NCBI RefSeq assembly: GCF_002162315.1
Contig: NZ_CP021416.1
Span: 2,058,207-2,122,206 of the forward strand
Origin: Sulfurospirillum diekertiae
GTDB taxonomy: Bacteria; Campylobacterota; Campylobacteria; Campylobacterales; Sulfurospirillaceae
DNA: 64,000 nt
Reading direction: 5' to 3'
Shown here: piece after piece, positions 1-9,621 of the stretch
Layout of the letters: every line of letters starts with the position of its first letter
Position numbering within the stretch: the stretch's first letter is position 1
The notes under the pieces: model-generated
Database searches by the model: none
The model's input: the letters and a program-made list of their open reading frames with translations, nothing else
What the model was told of the DNA's origin: nothing
Program-made: the position numbers and the translations under genes

Positions 1-624
<624 letters not shown>

Positions 625-692
625 TTATTTATTTTAACGAAAAAACCTAAAGGCTATTATTAAATCCCCTGAAAATAGTCATGAAGGGATGC

Positions 693-2645
693 CTATAATG
701 TGCACTGATCATTTAAACGATACCCTACAATCCACCAACCCAGAACAACAATGAGGGCTCCCAAGAAGCCATTGAACGTCAAAAGACAAAAAAGCCCCAT
801 GATGATCGCAATCATCCCTAGCACATAACTGCCAGAGAACACACTAAAGATGGCAACGACAATGCCTGAAAGTCCTACGTAATTGAGATAAACCACTTTA
901 CCTAAAAGCGCTCTAAATTGGCACATAGGAAGCATCGGATCAGCCGCACACACGTCTACCCAAGACTCATTGACATAGACACCCTCTTTCATCGCCACCA
1001 AAAGGAGTGCACTGACAATTAAGATCAAAAAAGACTTGGTAATGCCACACAATTTAGATGGAGAAAGCCATAAAGTCGAACCAAAAACTAGTACAAAAAC
1101 AACCCAATTCAGCGCAAAATCATTCCGTGCACTTTCATGCAGTAAAACCACCAAAGCACAGATAAAAAGCGTCAAACCACTGACCTTTTCCATCAAGCCA
1201 TTCAGCTCTTTGCGTTCTGTAGCGAAATAGACCACCGCATAAACCGTAGCGATGATACCCAGCGTTCCAAGTTCAAAGTTCAGATACCTTCCATCAAACG
1301 CTAAAGCAAGTGCCATAACGAGCACAACACTCACGCTTAAAAGGTGTAAGGCATCTTCCCAGAACATTTCACTTTTGGGTTCACTCAGCGTTATAACACT
1401 CATAAATCGTGCCATAGAACCACGCATTTCTATCTCTTCATCAATGAGAAAACGCACCAGTTTCAACCACAATAAAAAAGCGATACTCAGGCACAAAATC
1501 GCCCATGCGTATTCAAGATTGTTCCGCGAAACGATCCAGTAAGCATTGGCTTGCCATGTAAGTGCTACTGAACCACCAAAGAGAGTCGCAAACCAGTACG
1601 GCGCTTTTTTGCATGAACATCGTGGCAATCCCCAAAGCCAAATCAGCCCAACCAGACTGAGTGTACAACTAGCGATGAAAAGCCAAAGGGCATTGGGAAA
1701 GTTGGAAACAAACCCATGTAAGATGTGTTTATCGGCGCGATTGGCATCAAACAGACCCCAAAAACCACCTACTGCACCTTCACTCATGCGTTTCCACGGC
1801 TGGTCAAACGCCTCTATAAAATTGTACTTCCAGCCATTTTCTTCTGCCATTTTGACAAAACCACGCGTGAAGAGCGCTTGGTTCACAGCACTGGGGTATG
1901 CACCTTCTCTCATACGCCCTTCGCTCGGCCAACCCGTCTCCCCGATGACGATCTCTTTGTCAGGTATTTTTTGTTGCATCAACTCGCGAATATTCTTTAC
2001 ATGTAAAAGCGCTTTGTCCACACTGATGGGCTTGTCTTCCCAGTATGGCAAGATGTGAATCGTCACCCGATCCACCGCTGGAGCGATCTCAGGATGTTTG
2101 TTCCAAAACTCCCATACATCTGCATACGTGATGACCATATCAGGAAGCGCTTGTTTCACCTCTTGGATGTATCCCACCAATTGAGAAGCACTCACATCGT
2201 TACGTAAAAGCGCTTCATTTCCCACCACAACCGTTTCGATGATGTCTTTGTTCTCTTTGGCTAAACGAATCGTAGTGTCGATCTCTTTGCGCGTCAAAGC
2301 GGCATCACTGCTCACCCATGCGCCGAGCCACATCTTAAGCCCATGTTTACGTGCAATTTCAGGTAGTTCTTCTAGCCCAACGCTCGAATACGAGCGAATA
2401 CAACTCGTAATGGTCGCCAAATGCGCCAAGTCCTTGTCCATCTGCTCCGTTGAAGGCCTGAACCCTTTGGCAATGTTCATCGGCGACTCATCTTTGCCAA
2501 AAGGGGCATAAGAGAGGCATTGTAATTTAACATTTGGGTCTAACGTAATAAGGTTCGAAGAAGGCAACGCCATCCAAAACCAAAAAAGTCCCAGCGACAC
2601 AAACATCGCAATATAAAAAAGGATCATTTTAAACGTGTGATTCAT
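693..2645 (-). CDS. Membrane-anchored GH17-family glycoside hydrolase/transglycosylase
   Basis: About 650 residues. An N-terminal signal anchor (hydrophobic run near residues 8-25) is followed by a GH17-like (beta-1,3-glucanase clan) domain. The GNEA motif holds the probable acid/base Glu (about residue 144) and GETGWPSEG the probable nucleophile Glu (about residue 236). The C-terminal half, from about residue 320, is a run of hydrophobic membrane segments. Bacterial GH17 proteins of this design are linked to beta-glucan remodelling or glucosyl transfer. That role is inferred here, and no glycan synthase lies next to it in the window. I chose the ATG at 2645 over the in-frame ATG at 2660 because GGAG sits nine bases upstream and a TATAAT box lies just ahead, leaving almost no leader for the longer form. 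It carries one TTTACATGTAAA copy, read as LHVK. Confidence 0.75.
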   Translation of the reverse strand: MNHTFKMILFYIAMFVSLGLFWFWMALPSSNLITLDPNVKLQCLSYAPFGKDESPMNIAKGFRPSTEQMDKDLAHLATITSCIRSYSSVGLEELPEIARKHGLKMWLGAWVSSDAALTRKEIDTTIRLAKENKDIIETVVVGNEALLRNDVSASQLVGYIQEVKQALPDMVITYADVWEFWNKHPEIAPAVDRVTIHILPYWEDKPISVDKALLHVKNIRELMQQKIPDKEIVIGETGWPSEGRMREGAYPSAVNQALFTRGFVKMAEENGWKYNFIEAFDQPWKRMSEGAVGGFWGLFDANRADKHILHGFVSNFPNALWLFIASCTLSLVGLIWLWGLPRCSCKKAPYWFATLFGGSVALTWQANAYWIVSRNNLEYAWAILCLSIAFLLWLKLVRFLIDEEIEMRGSMARFMSVITLSEPKSEMFWEDALHLLSVSVVLVMALALAFDGRYLNFELGTLGIIATVYAVVYFATERKELNGLMEKVSGLTLFICALVVLLHESARNDFALNWVVFVLVFGSTLWLSPSKLCGITKSFLILIVSALLLVAMKEGVYVNESWVDVCAADPMLPMCQFRALLGKVVYLNYVGLSGIVVAIFSVFSGSYVLGMIAIIMGLFCLLTFNGFLGALIVVLGWWIVGYRLNDQCTL

Positions 2646-2676
2646 GCAATTATGCTCCATTATTATTAATGGCGCG

Positions 2677-2682
2677 ATTATA
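2677..2682 (-). promoter_or_regulatory. Candidate -10 box for the GH17 gene
   Basis: A perfect TATAAT on the minus strand, about 31 bases ahead of the chosen start codon. There is no convincing -35 box, which is usual for sigma-70 promoters in Campylobacterota. Confidence 0.45.
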
Positions 2683-2786
2683 CAGAAAATGGGTTTAAGG
2701 GTTTACATGTAAAGAAATATTATTTGCCAAGTAATTAATATTCTGATAAAATTAAAACTAAATTTATATATACAAAGGAACCAAAA

Positions 2787-3152
2787 ATGTTCAAGCAAAT
2801 CAGTCTTTTAAGTTTATTAGTAGTAGGTCTCAATGCAGACAATATCAATATGCAAAACACTGGTACAATAACTAACTATGGCACAGTCAACAATATTCAG
2901 AATAATGACTCCGAAAAAGCCAAATTTGATTCAAAAATCGTTAAATTAGCTCAATCTGTCGGATCAAATCCTAACAGCGATGATAGAGATACATTCATTG
3001 GTGTTTTAGAAGGAGCAAAAAATGCAAATCAATATAATATTTCAGCTAAAGAAAAGTCAGAGAAATGTATTGAGCATTCAGTAGGACTAAATTTCCTTAA
3101 AATTAATGTAAAACTTGCAAGACATGAATGTGAAAAAATATTCTTAAATTAA
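2787..3152 (+). CDS. Small exported hypothetical protein (121 aa)
   Basis: Unrecognised. The first 17 residues (MFKQISLLSLLVVGLNA) look like a Sec signal peptide cleaved after LNA, so the protein is probably periplasmic or outer. The mature start is Asn/Gly/Thr-rich with a short repeat (NTGTITNYGTVNN), a composition seen in beta-structured surface proteins. The rest is charged, with two Cys (in EKCIEH and RHECEK) that could form a disulfide. The start is supported by AAAGGA eight bases upstream. It is a lone gene: the GH17 gene diverges from it, and a strong hairpin lies downstream. A TTTACATGTAAA copy sits on each side, at 2702 and 3192. Confidence 0.6.
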   Translation: MFKQISLLSLLVVGLNADNINMQNTGTITNYGTVNNIQNNDSEKAKFDSKIVKLAQSVGSNPNSDDRDTFIGVLEGAKNANQYNISAKEKSEKCIEHSVGLNFLKINVKLARHECEKIFLN

Positions 3153-3180
3153 ATCCTTTACGAGTGACAAATTGAGGATT

Positions 3181-3214
3181 AGGGAGAAATTTTTACATGT
3201 AAAGATTTCTCCCT
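3181..3214. terminator. 34-bp near-perfect palindrome with TTTACATGTAAA at its centre
   Basis: AGGGAGAAAT (3181-3190) pairs with ATTTCTCCCT (3205-3214), and the 12-bp motif fills the middle. The only mismatch is T3191 with G3204, a wobble pair in RNA. It lies 29 bases after the stop at 3152 and can act as a transcription-stopping hairpin, although no long T-run follows. Confidence 0.5.
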
Positions 3215-3305
3215 GCTGAAAGCTTTAAAACAACCTTCCTTTTTCTCCCAAAACCTCACGGAATAGTTCTTGTATAACCCTCTTTATCACATATAAAGGA
3301 TACAC

Positions 3306-3866
3306 ATGTCAATTTTGCAGTTTATTAAAGAGAATAATTTAGCATGGCAGCCTTCTTTCAACGGGGAGATCGGGAATGAACTTGTAGGGTACAGAGGGGC
3401 TTTGATCGTTGAAGAAGGAAAACAACTCTCACCCGATCGCATCTTGCCACCTAAAGTGCAAGCCAAACAAGTTTTATTGGTTTCAAACGACGATACAGTC
3501 ACTTTCTTTTCCGCTGAATTAGAGAGTATTTTGCATTTTGAAGCCTTTTTTGAGCGCTACAAAGCATTTTTCACCCCTGCAACCTTGGTCGTGCTGTATG
3601 TCACCGATTTGGATAAAAACGGTACATTTACCTATGAAGGCGTTACCATTCATGCGTACTCTTTATCGGAGAGTTCGGTGTGGAATGAACTGCTTGATCT
3701 TTCAGGACTCGATAAAAGTGAGCTCAAAAAACTCGACAACAAAAAGAAAATTGACGTACTGTATGAAGGACTTTTAAAAGCAGATTGTTCGGCAAAAGCA
3801 ATGAGTTTTGAAGAGATACTCAGCCACAAAGGTGAGAGTTCCAAAAAAATCATGGGCGCTGTGTAA
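3306..3866 (+). CDS. Hypothetical cytoplasmic protein (186 aa)
   Basis: Unrecognised family. There is no signal peptide or membrane segment. The protein is mixed alpha/beta by eye, with a lysine-rich C-terminal third (LDKSELKKLDNKKKIDVLYEG). AAAGGA lies seven bases before the ATG and supports the start. It ends near a short spacer with a partial palindrome copy (3910-3919), followed by the small frameshifted gene on the same strand. I see no motif that would assign a function. Confidence 0.6.
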   Translation: MSILQFIKENNLAWQPSFNGEIGNELVGYRGALIVEEGKQLSPDRILPPKVQAKQVLLVSNDDTVTFFSAELESILHFEAFFERYKAFFTPATLVVLYVTDLDKNGTFTYEGVTIHAYSLSESSVWNELLDLSGLDKSELKKLDNKKKIDVLYEGLLKADCSAKAMSFEEILSHKGESSKKIMGAV

Positions 3867-3933
3867 TAGCCACTTTATGACAGAATATTTTTGATTTCGT
3901 GCTACACTATTACATGTAAAAGAAAGGAGTAGC

Positions 3934-4099
3934 ATGAAAATCAAAAAACTCTGTTCTCTCAAAAAAAGACGACATCGAAAACTATGCAAAAAAAATCATC
4001 AAGATTGTTGCAAAACCAAAATTTATCTGTGAAAAATGCGCCCGTGTGGCCAACGATGAAAAGCATTTGTGCCATCCGACGGCGCTTAAAAAGCTCTAA
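3934..4099 (+). CDS. Small Cys-containing protein, frameshifted at an A7 run
   Basis: An ATG at 3934 behind AAAGGAG opens MKIKKLCSLKK, then hits A7 at 3961-3967 and stops early. Removing one A restores a frame reading DDIENYAKKIIKIVAKPKF and ending in a Cys-rich tail (FICEKCARVANDEKHLCHPT), to the stop at 4097-4099. The restored product is about 54 residues. I recall similar short CxxCARVAN proteins in Campylobacter, where the cysteines suggest metal binding, but I cannot verify this. The length is 166 bases (3n+1), consistent with one extra base. It converges on the SDR gene and overlaps its end by 4 bases. Confidence 0.55.
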
Positions 4100-4782
4100 G
4101 GATACACCATTTTTTTAGAGACTCCGCCATCAACCACAAAATCACTCCCCGTGATAAAGCCATCTTCTCGCTCTAACAAAAAACTCACCACCTCAGCAAT
4201 ATCGCTTGGCTTGCCAATGCGTCCACTAGAATGCCACGCCTGCTCTTCTACGGTTGCCACATAGCTTTCGTCGGTATTGATCCAACCAGGGCTGATGGAA
4301 TTGACACTGACATAACCTGCAAGGGAGATCGAAAGTGCATGGGTTAAAGCGACAATGCCACCTTTGGATGCAGAATAAGGCTCCGTACCTGCTTCTGACA
4401 TAAATGCCCTTGTGGATGCAATGTTGATGATATGACCATGTTCCAAAAATGGCGCAAAGGCTTGCGATAAAATGTATGGAGCCGTAAGATTGACCGCGAT
4501 GATTTTCTCCCAGTCCTGCAAATTCTGTTCATTTAAGGGTTTATGGATAAAAATACCCGCATTATTCACCAGCCCATACAACGCATCTCTCTCTTTTGTA
4601 ATCTGCTTTATTGTCTCTTGTAGCTCTTGAGGATTACTAAGATCGCACGCATAAAATTGTTCAAAAAAATGATGGGTCGGAACCTCTTTGTCGAGGGCTA
4701 AGACACGGTAATGGTGACAAAGTTTTTCAGCGATAGCTTTGCCAATTCCTTGTGATGCTCCTGTAATTAAAACTGTTTTCAT
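4096..4782 (-). CDS. Short-chain dehydrogenase/reductase (SDR)
   Basis: A 228-residue classical SDR. It has the Rossmann glycine motif TGASQGIG near residue 7, NNAG near residue 83, and the catalytic Ser...YSASK set near residues 130-150. Its substrate cannot be told from sequence. The start at 4782 is chosen because GGAGGT sits just upstream; an in-frame ATG at 4818 would add 12 residues but has no ribosome site. It is a single gene flanked by convergent and divergent neighbours. Confidence 0.85.
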   Translation of the reverse strand: MKTVLITGASQGIGKAIAEKLCHHYRVLALDKEVPTHHFFEQFYACDLSNPQELQETIKQITKERDALYGLVNNAGIFIHKPLNEQNLQDWEKIIAVNLTAPYILSQAFAPFLEHGHIINIASTRAFMSEAGTEPYSASKGGIVALTHALSISLAGYVSVNSISPGWINTDESYVATVEEQAWHSSGRIGKPSDIAEVVSFLLEREDGFITGSDFVVDGGVSKKMVYP

Positions 4783-4886
4783 AATATTACCTCCATAACG
4801 CATACTAAACGATAGCACATCAACACTTTATCCTCGCAAAAGAATGTTTGGAGTAAAATATTAGCTATTTTTAACCTAAAGGTACA

Positions 4887-5981
4887 ATGATGCAAATTCC
4901 TTTTATCGACCTCAAAACGCAATATGAAACCTACAAAGAAGAGATCAACAAAGAAGTTTTAAATGTTTTAAGTTCTACCCAATTTATTATGGGACCACAA
5001 GTGACAAAACTTGAGGAGAACCTTGCAAAATACACAGGTGCGAAGTATGCCTTTGCCTGTTCAAGTGGAACGGATTCACTTTTATTGGCACTCATGGCAA
5101 TTGATGTCCAACCTGGTGATGAAATCATCACGACGCCATTTACATTTATCGCAACAGCAGAGACAATCGCTCTTTTAAAAGCAAAACCCGTTTTTGTGGA
5201 CATTGATGAAGCAACGTATAACATTGATCCAAAACTCATTGAAGCAAAAATTACACCTAAAACAAAAGCCATTATGCCCGTATCACTTTACGGACAAACC
5301 GCTGATATGGATGCCATTAACGCTATCGCAAAAAAACATAATTTAGTCGTTATTGAAGATGCGTGCCAAAGTTTTGGAGCAGAGTATAAAGGCAAAAAAT
5401 CATGCAACCTTTCCACCATCGGATGTACAAGCTTTTTCCCATCCAAACCGCTTGGCTGTTATGGTGATGGTGGTGCCGTTTTCTGTAATGATGACGCGCT
5501 TGGTGCAAAACTTAAATCACTACTGAACCATGGACAAGGCAAACGCTACGAGCACAAATATATTGGTATCAATGGTAGACTTGACGCACTTCAAGCAGCT
5601 ATCCTCAATGTCAAAATGAACCATTTTGAAGCAGAATGTAAAAAACGTATCGAAGTGGGTAGCCGTTACAGTAAATTGCTTGAGGGTGCCAATGTCATTA
5701 CGCCAACCATTATGAGTGATCGAAATTCGATGTACGCACAATATTCTATCCGCGTAAAAAATCGTGAAGCGATGATCCAAAAATTAAATGATGCGGGCGT
5801 TCCAACAGCGGTTCACTACCCTATTCCCCTTCACCTCCAAGAAGCACTAAGCTACCTAGGCTATAAAAAAGGTGACTTCCCAATCAGTGAACAAATCGGT
5901 ACTGAAATCATGAGTCTTCCAATGAGTCCATTTTTAACAGAATCTCAACAAGATTTTATTGTCAACGCAATTAAGGCATAA
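4887..5981 (+). CDS. DegT/DnrJ/EryC1/StrS sugar aminotransferase (WbpE-like)
   Basis: A PLP-dependent aminotransferase of about 364 residues that acts on nucleotide-activated keto-sugars. It has the SSGTDSLLLAL cofactor-phosphate loop near residue 60, EDACQSFGAEYKG near residue 155 with the PLP-contacting Asp, and FFPSKPLGCYGDGGA near residue 183 with the Schiff-base Lys. It is followed within 3 bases by a Gfo/Idh oxidoreductase. Together the pair suggests a 3-oxo/3-amino sugar route such as the WbpB-WbpE step towards di-N-acetylated glucuronate derivatives for surface glycans. That pathway is inference. Two ATGs are adjacent (4887 and 4890), and AAAGG upstream could serve either. Confidence 0.85.
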   Translation: MMQIPFIDLKTQYETYKEEINKEVLNVLSSTQFIMGPQVTKLEENLAKYTGAKYAFACSSGTDSLLLALMAIDVQPGDEIITTPFTFIATAETIALLKAKPVFVDIDEATYNIDPKLIEAKITPKTKAIMPVSLYGQTADMDAINAIAKKHNLVVIEDACQSFGAEYKGKKSCNLSTIGCTSFFPSKPLGCYGDGGAVFCNDDALGAKLKSLLNHGQGKRYEHKYIGINGRLDALQAAILNVKMNHFEAECKKRIEVGSRYSKLLEGANVITPTIMSDRNSMYAQYSIRVKNREAMIQKLNDAGVPTAVHYPIPLHLQEALSYLGYKKGDFPISEQIGTEIMSLPMSPFLTESQQDFIVNAIKA

Positions 5982-5984
5982 GTG

Positions 5985-6884
5985 ATGGTTAAAGTAGCAC
6001 TAATCGGTCTTGGCTCTATGGGTCAAAACCACTACAGGGTTTTAAAGAGTTTGCCAGAGTTTCAACTCACAGCATTGTGTGACATTCAACAAACCAGAGA
6101 GTACGATGAGCCATTCTATACAGACATTGACGAGATGTTAGAGAAAGCAGACTTTCAGGCAGTGGTTATCGTTGTTCCAACCTTTTTACACAAAAGTGTT
6201 GCGCTCAAATATTTAGCTAAGGGCAAAGATCTTTTTATCGAAAAGCCTGTCGCATCAAACTGTGAAGAAGCTTCTGAAATTCTCAAAGCTGCTCAAAAGG
6301 CGAATGCAAAAGTCTGTGTAGGCTATATCGAACGCTTCAACCCAGTCGTTTCAGCACTCATCAATGAACTGGAAGGCAAAGAGATTTACAGTATTGGTAT
6401 TACTCGCGTGGGACCGTTTCCTCCACGTATTGCCGATGTTGGTATTTTAACTGACCTTTCGGTGCATGATATTGATCTTATTCGTTTCATTACCAAACAT
6501 GAAATTGAAAAAGTTTCGATTTATAAATCGCAAAAAATCCACAATCACCATGAAGATAATGCTATTTTGTCATTTCAACTCAGTGGTGAAATTGTTGCGA
6601 GCATTACGACCAACTGGCTAACACCGTTTCGTAAACGTACCATTGAAGTAGCCACCAAAGAGGGTTATTATGAGGCTGATTTGATGGCGCAAGATTTGAC
6701 AGAATATTCAGAATATCAAAAAAATAACTCTTATGTGATCCGTAAAGTCATGCTTAAAAAAGAAGAGCCTCTAATTCGTGAACATAAAGCCTTTGCACAC
6801 TACATTGAAACGGGTGATCGTCATGGTTTGAGTACCATTGAAGACAGTATGATTACCCTCGATATCTCTTCACGAAAGGCATAA
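5985..6884 (+). CDS. Gfo/Idh/MocA-family NAD(P)-dependent oxidoreductase
   Basis: About 299 residues. The N-terminal Rossmann domain starts VALIGLGSMGQNHYRVL, and FIEKPVASN near residue 92 holds the family EKP signature. The C-terminal alpha/beta domain carries VHDIDLIRF. It probably oxidises a nucleotide sugar that the preceding aminotransferase then aminates. It is slightly shorter than the usual 310-350 residues. A GTG at 5982 precedes the ATG at 5985; the ATG is preferred because it keeps spacing from AAGG at the end of the upstream gene. Its stop touches the hemH start, so the three genes look like one operon. Confidence 0.82.
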   Translation: MVKVALIGLGSMGQNHYRVLKSLPEFQLTALCDIQQTREYDEPFYTDIDEMLEKADFQAVVIVVPTFLHKSVALKYLAKGKDLFIEKPVASNCEEASEILKAAQKANAKVCVGYIERFNPVVSALINELEGKEIYSIGITRVGPFPPRIADVGILTDLSVHDIDLIRFITKHEIEKVSIYKSQKIHNHHEDNAILSFQLSGEIVASITTNWLTPFRKRTIEVATKEGYYEADLMAQDLTEYSEYQKNNSYVIRKVMLKKEEPLIREHKAFAHYIETGDRHGLSTIEDSMITLDISSRKA

Positions 6885-7823
6885 ATGGCACAAAAAGCGC
6901 TTGTACTTCTCAATATGGGAGGTCCTAATAACCTAGATGAAGTCAAACTCTTTTTATCCAATATGTTCAATGACAGTAATATCATAACGGTTAAAAGCTC
7001 ACTTTTAAGACGTTTGATTGCTTTCATCATTACTGCATCACGCACAAAACAAGCACAAGCAAATTACGCAAAACTGGGTGGAAAATCGCCCTTAGTGGGA
7101 TACACCCAGCAGCTTGTTGATAAACTGCAAAAAGTTCTCCCGTCTTTACATGTAAACTTTGCGATGCGCTATACCCCACCTTTTTGCAATGAAGTTATTG
7201 CTGGACTTCAGGAGAAAGGGATTGAAGAGGTCATTTTACTGCCACTGTATCCGCACTATTCAACAACTACCACCAAGTCTTCCGTTGAAGATTTTATGAA
7301 AGTTGCCAAAACATTAGGCTTCACGGGTAAAATACGCGTTATTGATCGTTTCTATGAAAATAAAATGTATAACCTGCTTTTGGTTAAAAACATTAAAGAG
7401 GCGCTTGGTAAAAATGACCCTACCCAAATGGAGCTTATCTTTTCTGCCCACTCGTTGCCTCAAAAAATTATCGCTAATGGGGATCCTTACCAAAAAGAGA
7501 TCACTTTACATGTAAAGCTCATTACCGAACTTCTAAGAGAAGAAAAGCTTCATTTTAAAGCGATTCATCTCGCCTACCAATCCAAACTTGGTCCTGTAAA
7601 ATGGCTTGAGCCTTCTATGGAAGAAAAGCTAACTTCGCTTGAGAATAAAAATGCGCTCATTGTACCGATTTCATTTACGATTGATAATTCTGAAACGGAG
7701 TTTGAACTCTGCATGGAGTATGCAGAACTAGCGCATACATTAGAGTTTGATCGTTATATCGTTGCTAAATGTCCAAATGATGATGAGGCTTTTGTGGAGT
7801 GTATTACACACCTTATTGCTTGA
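6885..7823 (+). CDS. hemH: Ferrochelatase
   Basis: Inserts Fe2+ into protoporphyrin IX, the last step of heme synthesis. The 312 residues include LLNMGGP at the start, the LPLYPHYSTTTTKS segment, the SAHSLP motif with the catalytic His near residue 186, and YQSKLGPVKWLEP followed by a late Glu-rich motif. The ATG follows the upstream stop directly with AAAGG upstream. The gene overlaps the convergent ftsI by 11 bases. Two TTTACATGTAAA copies lie in it, read as LHVN and LHVK at variable positions. Confidence 0.93.
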   Translation: MAQKALVLLNMGGPNNLDEVKLFLSNMFNDSNIITVKSSLLRRLIAFIITASRTKQAQANYAKLGGKSPLVGYTQQLVDKLQKVLPSLHVNFAMRYTPPFCNEVIAGLQEKGIEEVILLPLYPHYSTTTTKSSVEDFMKVAKTLGFTGKIRVIDRFYENKMYNLLLVKNIKEALGKNDPTQMELIFSAHSLPQKIIANGDPYQKEITLHVKLITELLREEKLHFKAIHLAYQSKLGPVKWLEPSMEEKLTSLENKNALIVPISFTIDNSETEFELCMEYAELAHTLEFDRYIVAKCPNDDEAFVECITHLIA

Positions 7824-9609
7824 TTTCTTGTGAGGTATTTTGAATATCGGAAGACGGTGTGAGATAACCATTGTCAACAAGCTTTTCAATGATCTCTTTA
7901 AAGACAGGAACCGCACTTTGTGCTGCAAAGTAAGCTTGCCTTTTTTTCGCTTCTCGTACAAGGACACCTACAGTATATTTATTTTTTTTATCGTTAACAA
8001 AACCAAAAAATGAACCATTATAGATTCTAACATACTCACCATCTTCTGCGATGTGCGCGGTTCCTGTTTTACCACCTATTTCCAAACCGCTCATTTTCGT
8101 TCCCGATCCTGTTCCTTGCTGAACAACTTTAATGAGAATTTTTTGGATACGTTTTGCCACTGCCACAGGAATAACCTGCACTTCTGGATTTTTTTCAGGA
8201 AAAAGTTCTTGCCCCGTAGAAGAGACCAATTTTTTAACGATGGAAGGTGTAAGTAACCTTCCATTATTGTTAAAAGCATTATAGGCTTTAATGATTTGCA
8301 TAAATGTAGCATTCATACCATAGCCATAGCCTACCGTTGCTTTATAAATGGGTGAATTAAAACGGTTCAGAGCAGGAATAATACCTGGATTTTCAAAGGG
8401 AAGGTCCACACCGCTTCTGACGGAAAATCCAAAATCTTTCAACCCTTGATAAAACTCTATAGCATCAAGTTTTTGAGCCGCTTGAGCCGTTCCAATATTA
8501 CTCGAATAAACAATAATATCTTCAACGCTTAATTTATCTCCCCTATGCTCATCCTTAATCACTTTCGTACCAAGCTTGTAACTTCCCCCATAAATATTGT
8601 ACATGTCATAAGGATTGATTTTATTGGCTTTAAATAAGAGCGAAAAGGTAATAGGTTTCATAACAGAACCTGGTTCATAAATATACTCAATCGCCGAAAT
8701 ATTAAGAGCTCCATAATCTTTTTTGTCAATAGTATCAGGATTGAAACGATTGCTAGAAGCTAATGTTATAAATTCGCCTGTTTCACTATTCATCACACCG
8801 GCTATAATCTCTTTGGCATCAAGATTTTTTTGATATTTATCTAAAACACTTTCAATCATTTTTTGCATTTTAAGTGAAAGTGTTAAATGAACATCATAGC
8901 CATCAAAACGACGGGATGAGATGCTATTACCATCTAAGATAATGGCATTGGAGATATCACGAGAACCGATAATTAGCGAGTCTTGTACGGAGGAAAGTTT
9001 GTCTTCGTAAAAACGCTCAATTCCTTTAACTCCCGTTGATTTGGTAATGTTTTTTTGCTCAATTTTCTTTACATAACCAACAATAGGAGTTACAGAGTCC
9101 CCAGAAGGGTAGAGTCTGTATTCACCACTTTCAATGACACTCAGACCATGGAGAAAAGCAACACCCGTTTTAGGGTCTTCAAAACTTTTAAAAACACCTA
9201 ATTTATAAAGTTTTCGTGAGAGTTCCTGTAAATATTTAGCGCTTTTAGAATCGATTTTATACGATAAGACGGTTGTGCCAGAATTTGCATTAAGTGTTGC
9301 AGCAACAGCCTTGGGATCATCACCGCTGTATAAGGAGTACAGTTTAACAAAGAGGTCAAATTTTTGCGGATCGACATTACGAGTATCAACAATTGCTTTG
9401 TAGAGTTTTTGACTCGTTGCAATCTTAAAACCATCTGAACTAATGATGTTTCCACGAAGAGCATAATTAACTTCACTATGTTCTAATTTGGGTAACCTTC
9501 GGTCAATAGTCGCCCAGTAAAAAAGCGTTCCAAGGAAGATAATAAATCCAATAAGAACAACAACAAAGAGAAAAAGGATTTTGATTTTTTTGGTGTCAGC
9601 TTGTTCCAT
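7813..9609 (-). CDS. ftsI: Peptidoglycan D,D-transpeptidase FtsI (class B PBP)
   Basis: Septal cell-wall cross-linking enzyme, 598 residues. It has one N-terminal membrane helix (about residues 10-32), a PBP dimerisation domain, then the penicillin-binding domain. The SxxK motif is GSVMKPIT (about residue 318), the SxN motif is SSN, and the third motif is KTGTA (about residue 515). It is last in the flgB-flgC-fliE-ftsI gene run, an order I know from Helicobacter pylori. There is no strong ribosome site before the ATG at 9609, and the gene starts 12 bases after fliE, so coupling is likely. Confidence 0.93.
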   Translation of the reverse strand: MEQADTKKIKILFLFVVVLIGFIIFLGTLFYWATIDRRLPKLEHSEVNYALRGNIISSDGFKIATSQKLYKAIVDTRNVDPQKFDLFVKLYSLYSGDDPKAVAATLNANSGTTVLSYKIDSKSAKYLQELSRKLYKLGVFKSFEDPKTGVAFLHGLSVIESGEYRLYPSGDSVTPIVGYVKKIEQKNITKSTGVKGIERFYEDKLSSVQDSLIIGSRDISNAIILDGNSISSRRFDGYDVHLTLSLKMQKMIESVLDKYQKNLDAKEIIAGVMNSETGEFITLASSNRFNPDTIDKKDYGALNISAIEYIYEPGSVMKPITFSLLFKANKINPYDMYNIYGGSYKLGTKVIKDEHRGDKLSVEDIIVYSSNIGTAQAAQKLDAIEFYQGLKDFGFSVRSGVDLPFENPGIIPALNRFNSPIYKATVGYGYGMNATFMQIIKAYNAFNNNGRLLTPSIVKKLVSSTGQELFPEKNPEVQVIPVAVAKRIQKILIKVVQQGTGSGTKMSGLEIGGKTGTAHIAEDGEYVRIYNGSFFGFVNDKKNKYTVGVLVREAKKRQAYFAAQSAVPVFKEIIEKLVDNGYLTPSSDIQNTSQEIKQ

Positions 9610-9621
9610 GTAGGCAGAAAA

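Noticed and set aside
1546-2058. 170-codon plus-strand ORF opposite the GH17 gene
   Set aside because: It is antisense to a gene with catalytic motifs, and its composition is unlike a normal protein.
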